A DNA stretch of 64,000 nucleotides from JACCQS01 sp963766765. Its GTDB lineage: Bacteria; Actinomycetota; Actinomycetes; Mycobacteriales; Geodermatophilaceae. A program made the position numbers and the translations under genes. This document shows, piece by piece, positions 8,107-16,680 of the stretch. The notes under the pieces were generated by a model. That model was given only the letters and a program-made list of their open reading frames with translations. It was not told where the DNA came from and did no database searches. The stretch lies in NCBI GenBank assembly GCA_963766765.1, contig CAVYBR010000013.1, forward strand, positions 62,001 to 126,000. The letters are read 5' to 3'. Position 1 is the stretch's first letter, and each line of letters begins with the position of its first letter.

Positions 8107-8733
8107 CTACTTGGAGTAGAGCTCGACGATGAGCTGTTCTTGGACCTGGGTGTCGATCGCCTGACGCAGCGGCAGCGAGTGGATCAGGATCTTCAGCTGC
8201 GAGCTGATGACCTCGAGCCAGCCCGGAATGGGGCGGCTACCCGCCTCGGCCTGCGCGATGACGAACGGGGTCATGTCGTGCGACTTCTCCCGTACCTCGA
8301 TGATGTCGTTGACGCTGACTCGGTAGGACGGGATGTCGACCTTCGAGCCGTTGACCAGGAAGTGGCCGTGGCGGACCAGCTGGCGGGCCATGTCCCGGGA
8401 CTTGGCGAAGCCGGCCCGGTAAACCACGTTGTCCAACCTGGTCTCGAGGATCTGGAGCAAGTTCTCGCCGGTCTTGCCGCTCTTGCGGTTCGCCTCGGCG
8501 TAGTAGCCCCGGAACTGCTTCTCGAGGATGCCGTAGACCCGACGGGTCTTCTGCTTCTCGCGCAGCTGCAGCAGGTACTCACTGTCCTTGCTGCGGCCGC
8601 GGCCGTGCTCACCCGGCGGGTACGGACGGATTTCGATCGGGCACTTGGGGCCTTCGCACTTGCTCCCCTTGAGGAACAGCTTGACCTTCTCCCGACGACA
8701 AAGGCGGCAGTCCGCCCCGGTGTAACGAGCCAT
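8107..8733 (-). CDS. rpsD: 30S ribosomal protein S4
   Basis: 208 residues. MARYTGADCRLCRREKVKLFLKGSKC at the N-terminus keeps a zinc-type cysteine set (CxxC and later Cys). An S4 RNA-binding domain follows (LDNVVYRAGFAKSRDMARQLVRHGHFLVNGSKV). Primary 16S rRNA binder and assembly initiator. ATG start 12 bases after rpsK; a 105-base spacer separates it from rpoA, room for an internal promoter or an S4 regulatory site, neither of which is clear. Confidence 0.98.
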   Translation of the reverse strand: MARYTGADCRLCRREKVKLFLKGSKCEGPKCPIEIRPYPPGEHGRGRSKDSEYLLQLREKQKTRRVYGILEKQFRGYYAEANRKSGKTGENLLQILETRLDNVVYRAGFAKSRDMARQLVRHGHFLVNGSKVDIPSYRVSVNDIIEVREKSHDMTPFVIAQAEAGSRPIPGWLEVISSQLKILIHSLPLRQAIDTQVQEQLIVELYSK

Positions 8734-8745
8734 TGTGAATTACCC

Positions 8746-9147
8746 CTAAACCCTGCGCCGCTTTTTGGGCCGGCAGCCGTTGTGCGGCTGCGGCGTCACG
8801 TCCTGAATGGAGCCCACTTCCAGGCCGGCGGCCTGCAGCGAGCGGATCGCGGTCTCTCGGCCCGAGCCCGGACCCTTCACGAAGACATCGACCTTGCGCA
8901 TGCCGTGCTCCTGCGACTGACGCGCGGCGCTTTCGGCGGCCATCTGCGCGGCGTACGGCGTTGACTTCCGCGAGCCCTTGAAACCGACCTGACCCGAGGA
9001 CGCCCAAGCGATGACATTGCCGTTGGGGTCAGTGATCGAGACGATCGTGTTGTTGAAGGTGCTCTTGATGTGCGCAGCGCCGTGCGCGATGTTCTTCTTC
9101 TCCTTGCGGCGGACCTTCTTGGCACCCGCGCGAGCCTTGGGAGGCAT
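8746..9147 (-). CDS. rpsK: 30S ribosomal protein S11
   Basis: 133 residues. Full uS11 with HIKSTFNNTIVSITDPNGNVIAW, VFVKGPGSGRETAIRSLQAAGL and DVTPQPHNGCRPKKRRRV. Forms the 30S platform. Lies in the alpha operon between rpsM and rpsD. Confidence 0.98.
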   Translation of the reverse strand: MPPKARAGAKKVRRKEKKNIAHGAAHIKSTFNNTIVSITDPNGNVIAWASSGQVGFKGSRKSTPYAAQMAAESAARQSQEHGMRKVDVFVKGPGSGRETAIRSLQAAGLEVGSIQDVTPQPHNGCRPKKRRRV

Positions 9148-9192
9148 CTATCTCCAGAGTCTTTTCGTAGTCAGGGGAATCCCGGAAACGGG

Positions 9193-9567
9193 TTAACGGG
9201 CCTTCTTCTTGCCGGCCATGGTCTTCTTCGGCCCCTTGCGGGTCCGGGCGTTGGTCTTGGTGCGTTGGCCGCGTACGGGGAGTCCGCGACGGTGCCGGAT
9301 GCCCTGATAGCAGCCGATCTCCACCTTGCGGCGGATGTCACCGGCGATCTCGCGGCGGAGGTCACCCTCGACGCGGAAGTGCTCGTCGATGTAGTCGCGG
9401 AGCTTGATCAGGTCTTCCTCGGCCAGATCCTTGGCGCGCTGGTCGCCGTTGACCCCGGTAGCCGCGAGGGCCTCCTGGGACCTGGTCCGCCCGATGCCGA
9501 AGATGTAGGTGAGGGCGATCTCGAGCCGCTTCTCGCGGGGAAGATCGACGCCTGCCAGACGTGCCAT
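9193..9567 (-). CDS. rpsM: 30S ribosomal protein S13
   Basis: 124 residues beginning MARLAGVDLPREKRLEIALTYIFG, with GCYQGIRHRRGLPVRGQRTKTNARTRKG and a basic tail (KGPKKTMAGKKKAR). Sits in the 30S head and contacts the P-site tRNA and the 50S bridge. Separated from rpmJ by 57 bases. Confidence 0.98.
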   Translation of the reverse strand: MARLAGVDLPREKRLEIALTYIFGIGRTRSQEALAATGVNGDQRAKDLAEEDLIKLRDYIDEHFRVEGDLRREIAGDIRRKVEIGCYQGIRHRRGLPVRGQRTKTNARTRKGPKKTMAGKKKAR

Positions 9568-9624
9568 GTGTTGGGGTTCTCCTGCTTGTGAGGGGACTAG
9601 TTCGACGTGTCCGGATCTGCCACG

Positions 9625-9738
9625 TCAGCCCTGGCGCTGCTTGTGCCGGGCGTTGTCGCAGATCACCATGACTCGCCCGTTTCGGCGAATCACCTTGCAC
9701 TTCTCGCAGATCTTCTTGACTGAGGGCTGCACCTTCAC
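9625..9738 (-). CDS. rpmJ: 50S ribosomal protein L36
   Basis: A 37-residue protein beginning MKVQPSVKKICEKCK with GTG start at 9738. Zinc-ribbon residues (CEKC, then C and H in VMVICDNARHKQRQG) mark it as the zinc-binding C+ form of bL36. Lies between infA and rpsM, its canonical place. Confidence 0.97.
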   Translation of the reverse strand: MKVQPSVKKICEKCKVIRRNGRVMVICDNARHKQRQG

Positions 9739-9752
9739 GGCGGTCAGGTCCT

Positions 9753-9974
9753 TTACTTGTACCGGTAGACGATGCGGCCGCGAGTGAGGTCGTAGGGCGA
9801 GAGCTCTACGACGACTCGGTCTTCGGGCAGGATCCGGATGTAGTGCTGACGCATCTTTCCGGAGATGTGCGCGAGAACCTTGTGCCCGTTTTCCAACTCC
9901 ACCCGGAACATCGCGTTCGGCAAGGGCTCGACGACTCGACCCTCTACCTCGATGGCTCCGTCCTTCTTTGCCAT
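9753..9974 (-). CDS. infA: Translation initiation factor IF-1
   Basis: 73 residues: an OB-fold protein MAKKDGAIEVEGRVVEPLPNAMF ending DLTRGRIVYRYK. Occupies the 30S A site during initiation. First gene of the infA-rpmJ-rpsM-rpsK-rpsD-rpoA-rplQ transcript; a GGAGG-rich stretch (GAGGAGGATCG) lies just upstream. Confidence 0.98.
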   Translation of the reverse strand: MAKKDGAIEVEGRVVEPLPNAMFRVELENGHKVLAHISGKMRQHYIRILPEDRVVVELSPYDLTRGRIVYRYK

Positions 9975-10127
9975 AGCTCCGCGATCCTCCTCACTTCTGG
10001 TAGTTGGACATGAACACAGTCACGCCGCAGCCACGGCATGAAAGAGACGTTTCCGACGAACTCGCTCAGGGCGCCCGGAGCAATGCGGCCACAGCATGCC
10101 AAACGGGCGGCGCGAACGCCGTAGACC

Positions 10128-10157
10128 AGCATACGCGGCCCTGAGCGTCGCGGCCAA
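10128..10157 (-). promoter_or_regulatory. Candidate promoter for the infA-rpmJ-rpsM operon
   Basis: TTGGCC (-35 at 10152-10157), an 18-base spacer and TATGCT (-10 at 10128-10133), about 150 bases before infA, in the 205-base gap after the DUF1707 gene. Matches the primary sigma consensus at four of six bases in each box. Confidence 0.4.
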
Positions 10158-10179
10158 CCGGGGTGGGGTGCTGACCGGC

Positions 10180-10692
10180 TCAACCGCCAGCGGGCCAGGA
10201 CCTCGCCGCGATGGTGCGCATGAGCAGGATCACGCCCCAGGGACCGGCAACCCAGATCGGCCAGAAGTACGGGAAACCGCTGGTGACGCCGATGATGAGC
10301 CAAATGACCACATTGATGCCGACGACGGTTGCCCAGGCCTGCCACGCCGTACGCAGCCATGCCGGGTCCTGCCTGGCGGCTTCTTTGCCCGCCGCGGGGG
10401 ACGGACTGGTGCTCTTCGCTCGCTGCGGCACGTTTGACGGCCGCGACCTGGACTGGCCAGAGCGCTCGGGGATGGTCAGCGGAAGGTCAGCGGTCAGGTG
10501 TAAAAGGTCCGATGCGGTCTTGGCTGCGTAGGCATCGGCGACCCGCTCGTCGTATTCGTGGAGTTCGAGCCGGCCTTCGGCGAAGGCGCGCCCGAGGTGG
10601 GTGACGGCCTCCTCGCGCTCGATGTCGCCGATTCGAACCTCTGGTCGGCGATCGGGCTGCGCGGCCTCAGTCGGCCCGTCGTCCGTACTCAC
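10180..10692 (-). CDS. DUF1707 and two-transmembrane domain protein
   Basis: 170 residues. The N-terminal 60 match DUF1707 (RIGDIEREEAVTHLGRAFAEGRLELHEYDERVADAYAAKTASDLLHLTADLP), a small helical domain common in actinobacterial membrane proteins. A Ser/Pro-rich linker and two hydrophobic segments follow (VVGINVVIWLIIGVTSGF and FWPIWVAGPWGVILLM). Function unknown. It interrupts the usual map-infA adjacency and starts divergently from the plus-strand gene at 10871. Confidence 0.85.
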   Translation of the reverse strand: MSTDDGPTEAAQPDRRPEVRIGDIEREEAVTHLGRAFAEGRLELHEYDERVADAYAAKTASDLLHLTADLPLTIPERSGQSRSRPSNVPQRAKSTSPSPAAGKEAARQDPAWLRTAWQAWATVVGINVVIWLIIGVTSGFPYFWPIWVAGPWGVILLMRTIAARSWPAGG

Positions 10693-10870
10693 TCGTCCAC
10701 ACTAACCGTGCCGACCAGCGTGCCGATCCGTGCTGGGAACCCCGGACCGACCCAGCGCGTCTGACCGCCGGTTAGCCGCAGAAATCTCACGCGCCGCTGC
10801 TTAGGATTCGCGACGGGAGCGTCCACACTGCCACTATTGATCAACCGTGTTCGTCTGAGAAGAGGCCTTC

Positions 10871-11608
10871 GTGACCACGCCGCAGAATCCACAGTCCCCC
10901 GGCGAAGAACCACCGCAGTGGGGGCCACCGCCCGGTCAAGGCGGGCCACCTCCTCAAGGCGGACCCCCCGGCCAAGGCGGGCCACCTCCTGGCCAATATG
11001 GCCCACCACCCGGCCAAGCCGGTCAACCGCCGTGGTCGGGTCAACAGCCGCCGCAGGGCTACGCGCCCCCGACGGGACCCGGCGCCTACCAGGCGGGTCC
11101 CGTCGGCGCGCCGGCCAAGCCCAACAAGACCCGGAACCTGATCGGGATCATCGTGCTGGTGGTCCTGCTCGGCGGGCTCGGCATTTTCGCCTACCTCCAG
11201 AACAAGGACAGCGTCGTCAACGCCGAGGAAGGCGACTGCGTCCAGGTCAACAGCAGCGTTGACTTCGACGTTGTGGATTGCTCGGCGGCAGAAGCCCAGT
11301 ACAAGGTCGTGTCGGTCGTCGACGACGTGAGTTCGAGTTCGATCTGCGAGCTCGACGCCGACGTCGACTACGCGATCGAGATCAGCGGCGACACCAACAA
11401 GAGTCTGTGCCTGCAGACGTGGTTGCAGGTGGGCGACTGCGTGGCATCGGACGGATCGTGGGCGGAGTGCGGTAGCGCCACCAGCTCGTACGAGGTCATC
11501 GAGGTCGTGGAGAACACCCAGGACGACACCCAATGCCCCGACACGACAGCGTTCGTGCGCGTCTATGCGGGCGAGAACAACGTCATCTGCCTGGCCGAAC
11601 CTGCCTAG
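10871..11608 (+). CDS. Pro/Gly-rich single-pass membrane protein with exported Cys-containing domain (LppU-like)
   Basis: 245 residues. A cytoplasmic Pro/Gly/Gln-rich region (1-83, repeated PPGQGGPP units), one membrane segment (LIGIIVLVVLLGGLGIFAYL, about 92-111), and an exported domain of about 130 residues with six or more cysteines (GDCVQV, VDCSAAEAQYKVV, SICELDAD, LCLQTW, GDCVASDGSWAECG, TQCPD, VICLAEPA). The arrangement resembles LppU/SCO3897-type actinobacterial proteins; function unknown. GTG start with AGAGG five bases upstream. One of only three intact plus-strand genes in the window. Confidence 0.8.
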   Translation: MTTPQNPQSPGEEPPQWGPPPGQGGPPPQGGPPGQGGPPPGQYGPPPGQAGQPPWSGQQPPQGYAPPTGPGAYQAGPVGAPAKPNKTRNLIGIIVLVVLLGGLGIFAYLQNKDSVVNAEEGDCVQVNSSVDFDVVDCSAAEAQYKVVSVVDDVSSSSICELDADVDYAIEISGDTNKSLCLQTWLQVGDCVASDGSWAECGSATSSYEVIEVVENTQDDTQCPDTTAFVRVYAGENNVICLAEPA

Positions 11609-11624
11609 CGGCGCTGGCGCGGAG

Positions 11625-12428
11625 TCAGATGGCGACGGCGATGTTGTGCGGGGCGAGACCGGCGCGGCCGCCGTCATGGGCGGTCGTGACCAGCGGGCCG
11701 TCGGCGGTGATGGCGACCGTGTGCTCGAAGTGCGCGGCCATGGAGCCGTCCTTGGTGATCACGGTCCACCCATCGTCGAGCTCGACCGTGGCTGGGTCGC
11801 CGAGAGTGACCATCGGCTCGATGGCAAGGCACAGACCCGGGACCAGGCGCGGGCCCCGGCCGGGGCGACCGAAGTTCAGGACGTGCGGATCCTGGTGCAT
11901 CTCAGTTCCGATGCCGTGTCCCCCGTAGTGATCGACGATCCCGTAATCCCGGGAATGCGATCGCACAGAGGACTCGACCGCTGAGCTGATGTCGGTCAAC
12001 CGGCCACCGGCCAGCGCGTGCGAGAGTCCGGCCCACATCGAGGCCTCGGTGACCGCCATCAACTCGAGGACCTCGGGGGCCACTTTGCCGACGGCGACGC
12101 TGATTGCGGAGTCGCCGTGATAGCCGTGATAGATCGCACCGCAGTCCAGCGAGATGATGTCGCCCTCGGCCAGGACCCGCTTGGCGCTCGGTATGCCGTG
12201 CACGATCTCCTCGTTGATCGAGGCGCAGATCGTCTTCGGGAAGCCGCGATAGCCCAGGAATGACGGTACGGCGCCGGCATCGCGAATCACGCGATCGGCG
12301 ATCGCATCGAGGTCGCCGGTCGTCACCCCGGGGGTTACCGCCTCGCGCATCGCGTTCAGCGCATCGGCAACGATCAGCCCGGCCGATCGCATCAGGGCAA
12401 TCTCTTCGGGGGTCTTGATCTGGATCAT
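11625..12428 (-). CDS. map: Methionine aminopeptidase, type I
   Basis: 267 residues of M24A methionine aminopeptidase with the expected metal ligands in context: SLDCGAIYHGYHGDSA (two Asp), GGHGIGTEMHQDPHV (His), LAIEPMVTLG (Glu) and FEHTVAIT (Glu). Removes the initiator Met from nascent proteins. ATGA overlap with adk. Convergent with the plus-strand gene ending at 11608. Confidence 0.97.
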   Translation of the reverse strand: MIQIKTPEEIALMRSAGLIVADALNAMREAVTPGVTTGDLDAIADRVIRDAGAVPSFLGYRGFPKTICASINEEIVHGIPSAKRVLAEGDIISLDCGAIYHGYHGDSAISVAVGKVAPEVLELMAVTEASMWAGLSHALAGGRLTDISSAVESSVRSHSRDYGIVDHYGGHGIGTEMHQDPHVLNFGRPGRGPRLVPGLCLAIEPMVTLGDPATVELDDGWTVITKDGSMAAHFEHTVAITADGPLVTTAHDGGRAGLAPHNIAVAI

Positions 12429-13081
12429 GCGGACTGTGCCTCTCTCAACGCCTGAACTGCACGCAATGTCACCTCATCGACGGTTCCGACCGCGTCGATG
12501 ACCGCCAACAGGCCGAGGTCGGCATAGAAGCCCACCAACGGCTCGGTCTGTTCGCGATAGACCTCCAACCGCCGACGGATTGTCTCGGGGCGGTCGTCGT
12601 CACGCTGCGAGAGACCGCTTCCGCACTCGTCACACTTATTCTCCACCGAGGTCGGGTCGTACACGACGTGCCAGATCCGGCCACAGCCCTGACAAGTGCG
12701 CCGCCCGGACAGCCGCCGGACGAGTTCGTCGTCGTCGGGCTTCATCTCCAGGACGACGTCGAGGTCCTCGTCCAATTCGGCAAGCGTGCGCTGCAGCTGT
12801 TCGGCCTGGACCAAGGTGCGCGGGAAGCCGTCGAGAACGAATCCCGCGTGGGCATCCGGCTTGGCCAACCGGTCCCTGACCATGGCGACGGTGATCTCAT
12901 CGGGAACCAGATCTCCGGCGTTCATGTAGCGCTGGGCCTGCCTGCCGAGCTCGGTCATTCCGCTGACGTTCTCGCGGAAGATGTCGCCGGTCGACACGTG
13001 TGGGATCTGCAGACGCGCGGCGATGAGCTGCGCTTGGGTTCCTTTGCCGGCGCCTGGCGGGCCGACCAGGACGACATGCAC
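12425..13081 (-). CDS. adk: Adenylate kinase (zinc-lid form)
   Basis: 218 residues from a GTG start that shares its G with the secY stop (TAGTG). P-loop GPPGAGKGT at about 7-15, STGDIFRENV and GFVLDGFPRT for AMP binding. A long-form lid has four cysteines (CQGCGRIWHVVYDPTSVENKCDECG) that should bind zinc, and DDRPETIRRRLEVY closes the site. Catalyses ATP + AMP to 2 ADP. A longer frame opens upstream but is only the shadow of secY. Confidence 0.97.
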   Translation of the reverse strand: MHVVLVGPPGAGKGTQAQLIAARLQIPHVSTGDIFRENVSGMTELGRQAQRYMNAGDLVPDEITVAMVRDRLAKPDAHAGFVLDGFPRTLVQAEQLQRTLAELDEDLDVVLEMKPDDDELVRRLSGRRTCQGCGRIWHVVYDPTSVENKCDECGSGLSQRDDDRPETIRRRLEVYREQTEPLVGFYADLGLLAVIDAVGTVDEVTLRAVQALREAQSA

Positions 13082-14391
13082 TACCGCAGGAACCCTTCGT
13101 AGTTGCGCATTCGCAACTGGTTTTCGATCTGCTTCACCGTCTCCAGGCCAACGCCGACCATGATCAGGACCGCAGTGCCACCGAAGGGGAAGTTCTGGTT
13201 GTTGTTGCTGTCCGTCACCGCAAGCAGCAGGTTGGGCAAGACTGCCACGGTGCCCAGGTAGAGCGAGCCGGGCAGGGTGATCCGCGAAAGTACGAATGAC
13301 AGGTACTCCGCCGTCGGCCGGCCGGGCCTGATCCCAGGAATGAAGCCGCCGTAGCGCTTCATGTCCTCGGCGCGTTCCTCTGGATTGAACGTGATCGACA
13401 CGTAGAAGTAGGTGAAGAAGACGATGAGGGCGAAGTAGACGCCGATGTGTACGGGCGAGGACTGGTCGATGATGTAGGTCTGGAAGAACAACGTGACCGG
13501 ACCTGTGTCGTCCCCCTGAAGTTGGGTCAGCAGCTGTGGCAGATAGAGCAGTGACGACGCGAAGATGACCGGGATGACACCTGCCTGGTTCACCTTCAAC
13601 GGCAGGTATGTAGAGGTCCCGCCATACATTCGTCGGCCGACCATTCGCTTGGCGTACTGCACCGGGATCCGGCGCTGAGCCTGCTCGACGTAGACCACCG
13701 AGGTGATCACGACCAGGGCCAGGATGCAGACCAGGAAGAACACGAAGCCGCCGCGGCTGGCGAGGATGTTGCCGCCCTCGGCCGGCATGCGCGCTGCGAT
13801 CGAGGTGAAGATCAGCAGCGACATCCCGTTGCCGACGCCCTTCTCGGTCAGCAGCTCGCCGAACCACATGATCATTCCGGTGCCCGCGGTGAGTGTGATG
13901 ACCAGGATGACCTGGTTGGTGATCGACTGGTCCGGGATGACGTCCAGCGCGCAGCCCGGGAAGAGCTGCCCACTCTTGGCCAGCGCGACCACCGCGGTGG
14001 ACTGCAGAACTGCCAGCGCGATCGTCAGATAGCGCGTGTACTGCGTCAGTTTCTGTTGCCCCGCCTGACCCTCTTTCTTCAGTTGCTCGAAGCGCGGGAT
14101 GACCACGATCAACAACTGCACGATGATGCTGGCAGTGATGTAGGGCATGATCCCGAGCGCGAACACTGACAGGCGCAGCAGTGCCCCGCCGGAGAACAGG
14201 TTGACCAAGGAGTAGATGTCGCGCTGCGCGCCGGCCTCTGCTTGTTCGATGCAGGTGTTGATCGCGGTTACCGAGACTCCCGGTCCGGGAATCGTGGTAC
14301 CGAGCCGGTAGACCGCGATGATGAACAGCGAGAAGAGGATCTTCTTGCGTAGATCAGGCGTCCGGAACGCCGCGGCGAACGCCTGAAGCAC
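13081..14391 (-). CDS. secY: Preprotein translocase subunit SecY
   Basis: 436 residues with ten membrane segments. Starts MLQAFAAAFRTPDLRKKILFSL and includes GTTIPGPGVS (lateral gate helix 2 and plug region), GIMPYITASIIVQLL, the GNGMSLLIF loop and the C-terminal GFIPGIRPGRPTAEYL loop. Forms the membrane channel with the SecE encoded at 58.8-59.9 kb. GTG start after AGGAGGACAT. Confidence 0.98.
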   Translation of the reverse strand: MLQAFAAAFRTPDLRKKILFSLFIIAVYRLGTTIPGPGVSVTAINTCIEQAEAGAQRDIYSLVNLFSGGALLRLSVFALGIMPYITASIIVQLLIVVIPRFEQLKKEGQAGQQKLTQYTRYLTIALAVLQSTAVVALAKSGQLFPGCALDVIPDQSITNQVILVITLTAGTGMIMWFGELLTEKGVGNGMSLLIFTSIAARMPAEGGNILASRGGFVFFLVCILALVVITSVVYVEQAQRRIPVQYAKRMVGRRMYGGTSTYLPLKVNQAGVIPVIFASSLLYLPQLLTQLQGDDTGPVTLFFQTYIIDQSSPVHIGVYFALIVFFTYFYVSITFNPEERAEDMKRYGGFIPGIRPGRPTAEYLSFVLSRITLPGSLYLGTVAVLPNLLLAVTDSNNNQNFPFGGTAVLIMVGVGLETVKQIENQLRMRNYEGFLR

Positions 14392-14472
14392 ATGTCCTCC
14401 TGAGCAAGCGGTTTAGCGATAGTAGCTTTCTGCCTCTTGGACCCGCTAACGGGTGATCAAGAAGCGGTGCTC

Positions 14473-14916
14473 CTACAGCGTGGTCGCGCTGCCTCCGGCA
14501 GCGGTGATCTTTTCCTTGGCGCTGGCCGAGAAGGCGTGCGCGGTCACCCGTAGGGCCACCGAGCTGAGTTCCCCGGTGCCGAGCACCTTGATCGGCTGGT
14601 TGCCGCGAACGGCGCCGGCGGCAACCAGCTCGTCCGGTCCGATTTCACCGCCATCGGGGAACAAAGCAGCGAGCCGCTCGAGATTCACCACCTGGAACGG
14701 AATCTTGTTGCGTGGGGTGAAACCGGAGAGCTTGGGCAACCGCATGTGCAGCGGAGTCTGGCCGCCCTCGAACCGGGCCGGGATGTTGCGCCGAGCGCCC
14801 TGTCCTTTGGTGCCACGGCCGGCGGTCTTGCCCTTGCCGGCCTCACCGCGGCCCACGCGGATCTTCTTCTTGTGCGCGCCTGGGGCAGGGCGCAGGTGGT
14901 GCAGCTTGATCGTCAT
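14473..14916 (-). CDS. rplO: 50S ribosomal protein L15
   Basis: 147 residues: MTIKLHHLRPAPGAHKKKIRVGRGEAGKGKTAGRGTKGQGAR, the Gly/Lys-rich rRNA-binding extension, then GFTPRNKIPFQVVNLERL. A late assembly protein of the 50S subunit. Ends 81 bases before secY. Confidence 0.97.
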   Translation of the reverse strand: MTIKLHHLRPAPGAHKKKIRVGRGEAGKGKTAGRGTKGQGARRNIPARFEGGQTPLHMRLPKLSGFTPRNKIPFQVVNLERLAALFPDGGEIGPDELVAAGAVRGNQPIKVLGTGELSSVALRVTAHAFSASAKEKITAAGGSATTL

Positions 14917-14921
14917 GACGT

Positions 14922-15110
14922 TTACTCGACCTCCTCGACCGCCACGAGATGCGGCACGGTTGCCACCATGCCACGGATCTCGGGGCGGTCCTCCTTCACG
15001 ACCACATCATGAATGCGCTTGAGCCCCAGCGTCCGAAGCGTCTCGCGCTGGTTCGGTTTGGTCCCGATCTTCGAACCGGTCTGGGTGATCTTCAGTCTGG
15101 CCACGCTCAC
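14922..15110 (-). CDS. rpmD: 50S ribosomal protein L30
   Basis: 62 residues: MSVARLKITQTGSKIGTKPNQRETLRTLGLKRIHDVVVKEDRPEIRGM and on, a complete uL30. The GTG start at 15110 overlaps the rpsE stop as GTGA, favouring coupling; a second GTG two codons on is the alternative. Ends 5 bases before rplO. Confidence 0.95.
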   Translation of the reverse strand: MSVARLKITQTGSKIGTKPNQRETLRTLGLKRIHDVVVKEDRPEIRGMVATVPHLVAVEEVE

Positions 15111-15700
15111 ACCATCCCTGCCGCCCGCGCCCGCAGCATCGCGGCCGGGGCTACATCTTCCAGTGGCAGGCCACGGCGGGCCGCGATCTCCTCGGGACGA
15201 ACGAGGCCGCGCAGCGCAGCCACGGTCGCGTGCACGATGTTGATCGGGTTGGATGAACCGAGGCTCTTCGACAGCACGTCGTGGATCCCTGCGCACTCCA
15301 GCACCGCGCGGACCGGACCGCCGGCGATCACTCCGGTTCCCGGACTCGCGGGCTTGAGCAGGACGACACCGGCAGCGGCGCGACCCTGGATGGTGTGCGG
15401 GATCGTTCCGGCGATCCGCGGGACCTTGAAGAAGCTCTTCTTCGCATCCTCGACGCCCTTGGCGATCGCGGCCGGAACCTCCTTGGCCTTGCCGTACCCG
15501 ACCCCGACCTGACCGTCGCCGTCACCGACGACGACCAGCGCGGTGAAGCTGAATCGCCGCCCGCCCTTGACGACCTTGGCCACTCGGTTGATCGCTACGA
15601 CCCGCTCGAGGTGGGTGGACTTCTCCGCCCCGGCCCGACCGCCGTCACGGCGGTCCCGGCGTTCTCCGCCGGTTGCCCCGCGGCGTTGTGGTCCTGGCAT
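15107..15700 (-). CDS. rpsE: 30S ribosomal protein S5
   Basis: 197 residues with the double-stranded-RNA-binding N domain (LERVVAINRVAKVVKGGRRFSFTALVVVGDGDGQVGVGYGKAKEVPAAI) and the C domain (SPGTGVIAGGPVRAVLECAGIHDVLSKSLGSSNPIN). The N-terminus is Arg/Gly-rich (GERRDRRDGGR). Important for decoding fidelity. Confidence 0.98.
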   Translation of the reverse strand: MPGPQRRGATGGERRDRRDGGRAGAEKSTHLERVVAINRVAKVVKGGRRFSFTALVVVGDGDGQVGVGYGKAKEVPAAIAKGVEDAKKSFFKVPRIAGTIPHTIQGRAAAGVVLLKPASPGTGVIAGGPVRAVLECAGIHDVLSKSLGSSNPINIVHATVAALRGLVRPEEIAARRGLPLEDVAPAAMLRARAAGMV

Positions 15701-15728
15701 CAGAAGATCCCTCTCGTGTTGTCAATCA

Positions 15729-16124
15729 TCAGAACTGCAGACCGCCTTCGCGGGCTCCGTCGGCCAGCGCGGCGATCCGGCCGGCGTAGGCGTTGCCCCC
15801 GCGATCGAGGACCACCTTCTCGATACCGGCTGCCTTGGCTCGCTCGGCGATCAGCGCGCCGACCTTGCGGGCCCGAGCGCTCTTGTCGCCGCTGGCATCG
15901 TCCAAGCCCATCGTCGAGGCACTGGCGAGCGTTGCACCAGCGAGGTCGTCGACCAGCTGGACGTGGATGTGCCGCGTGGAGCGGTTGACCACCAAGCGCG
16001 GACGCTCGGGAGTGCCACTGACCTTCTTGCGCAGCCGGTTGTGGCGGCGCGCACGGGCCAGCCGACGCCTCGTCGAGGCGTCTTTCCCGACCGGCTTGAG
16101 CTGGCTTTCCTTCTGGGTTGCCAT
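15729..16124 (-). CDS. rplR: 50S ribosomal protein L18
   Basis: 131 residues. The basic N-terminus (RRRLARARRHNRLRKKVSGTPERPRLVV) and the core STRHIHVQLVDD, with the C-terminal VVLDRGGNAYAGRIAALADGAREGGLQF. Binds 5S rRNA. The ATG at 16124 is preferred over the GTG at 16127 because AGGGA sits 7 bases upstream; the gene begins just after the rplF stop. Confidence 0.97.
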   Translation of the reverse strand: MATQKESQLKPVGKDASTRRRLARARRHNRLRKKVSGTPERPRLVVNRSTRHIHVQLVDDLAGATLASASTMGLDDASGDKSARARKVGALIAERAKAAGIEKVVLDRGGNAYAGRIAALADGAREGGLQF

Positions 16125-16126
16125 CA

Positions 16127-16666
16127 CTACTTCCCTGTCTTCCCGACCTTGCGCTTCACGTTCTCGCCCGCGTAGCGGACGCCCTTGCCCTTGTACGGCT
16201 CGGGCTTGCGCAACTTGCGGATGTTGGCCGCGACCTCGCCCACCTGCTGCTTGTCGATACCCTGAACGCTGAACCGAGTCGGCGCCATGACGGTGAAACT
16301 GATGCCTTCCGGCGGCCGGACGACCACGGGGTGGCTGAACCCGAGGGCGAACTCCAAGTCGGAGCCGCGGGCCATGACCCGGTAGCCGACGCCGACGATC
16401 TCGAGGGTCTTGGAATAGCCCTCGGTCACCCCGATGACCATGTTGGCCACCAGAGTCCGAGACAGACCATGCAGCGCCTTGGACTCACGCTCGTCGTCGG
16501 GGCGCTGAACGAGGATCTGTCCGTCGTCGTTGCGCTCGACAGTGATCGGCTTGGGAACGGTGTGGCTCAGGGTGCCCTTGGGCCCCTTGACCGTGACCGT
16601 GCCGCCGTCGATGGCGATGTCGACACCGCCGGGAACCGGTACCGGAAGCTTTCCGATGCGAGACAT
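16127..16666 (-). CDS. rplF: 50S ribosomal protein L6
   Basis: 179 residues with the two L6 repeats: MSRIGKLPVPVPGGVDIAIDGG and GVTEGYSKTLEIVGVGYRV, then the conserved C-terminal EPYKGKGVRYAGENVKRKVGKTGK. Binds near the sarcin-ricin loop. Confidence 0.98.
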   Translation of the reverse strand: MSRIGKLPVPVPGGVDIAIDGGTVTVKGPKGTLSHTVPKPITVERNDDGQILVQRPDDERESKALHGLSRTLVANMVIGVTEGYSKTLEIVGVGYRVMARGSDLEFALGFSHPVVVRPPEGISFTVMAPTRFSVQGIDKQQVGEVAANIRKLRKPEPYKGKGVRYAGENVKRKVGKTGK

Positions 16667-16680
16667 GTTCCTACCTCCCG

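Noticed and set aside
10180..10360. Programmed frameshift at the end of the DUF1707 gene
   Set aside because: An overlapping minus-strand frame (9944-10360) exists, but the DUF1707 protein ends naturally after its two membrane helices.
12425..13867. Longer 480-codon version of adenylate kinase
   Set aside because: The extra N-terminal part is an alternative frame of secY; the GTG at 13081 gives the family N-terminus and a TAGTG junction.
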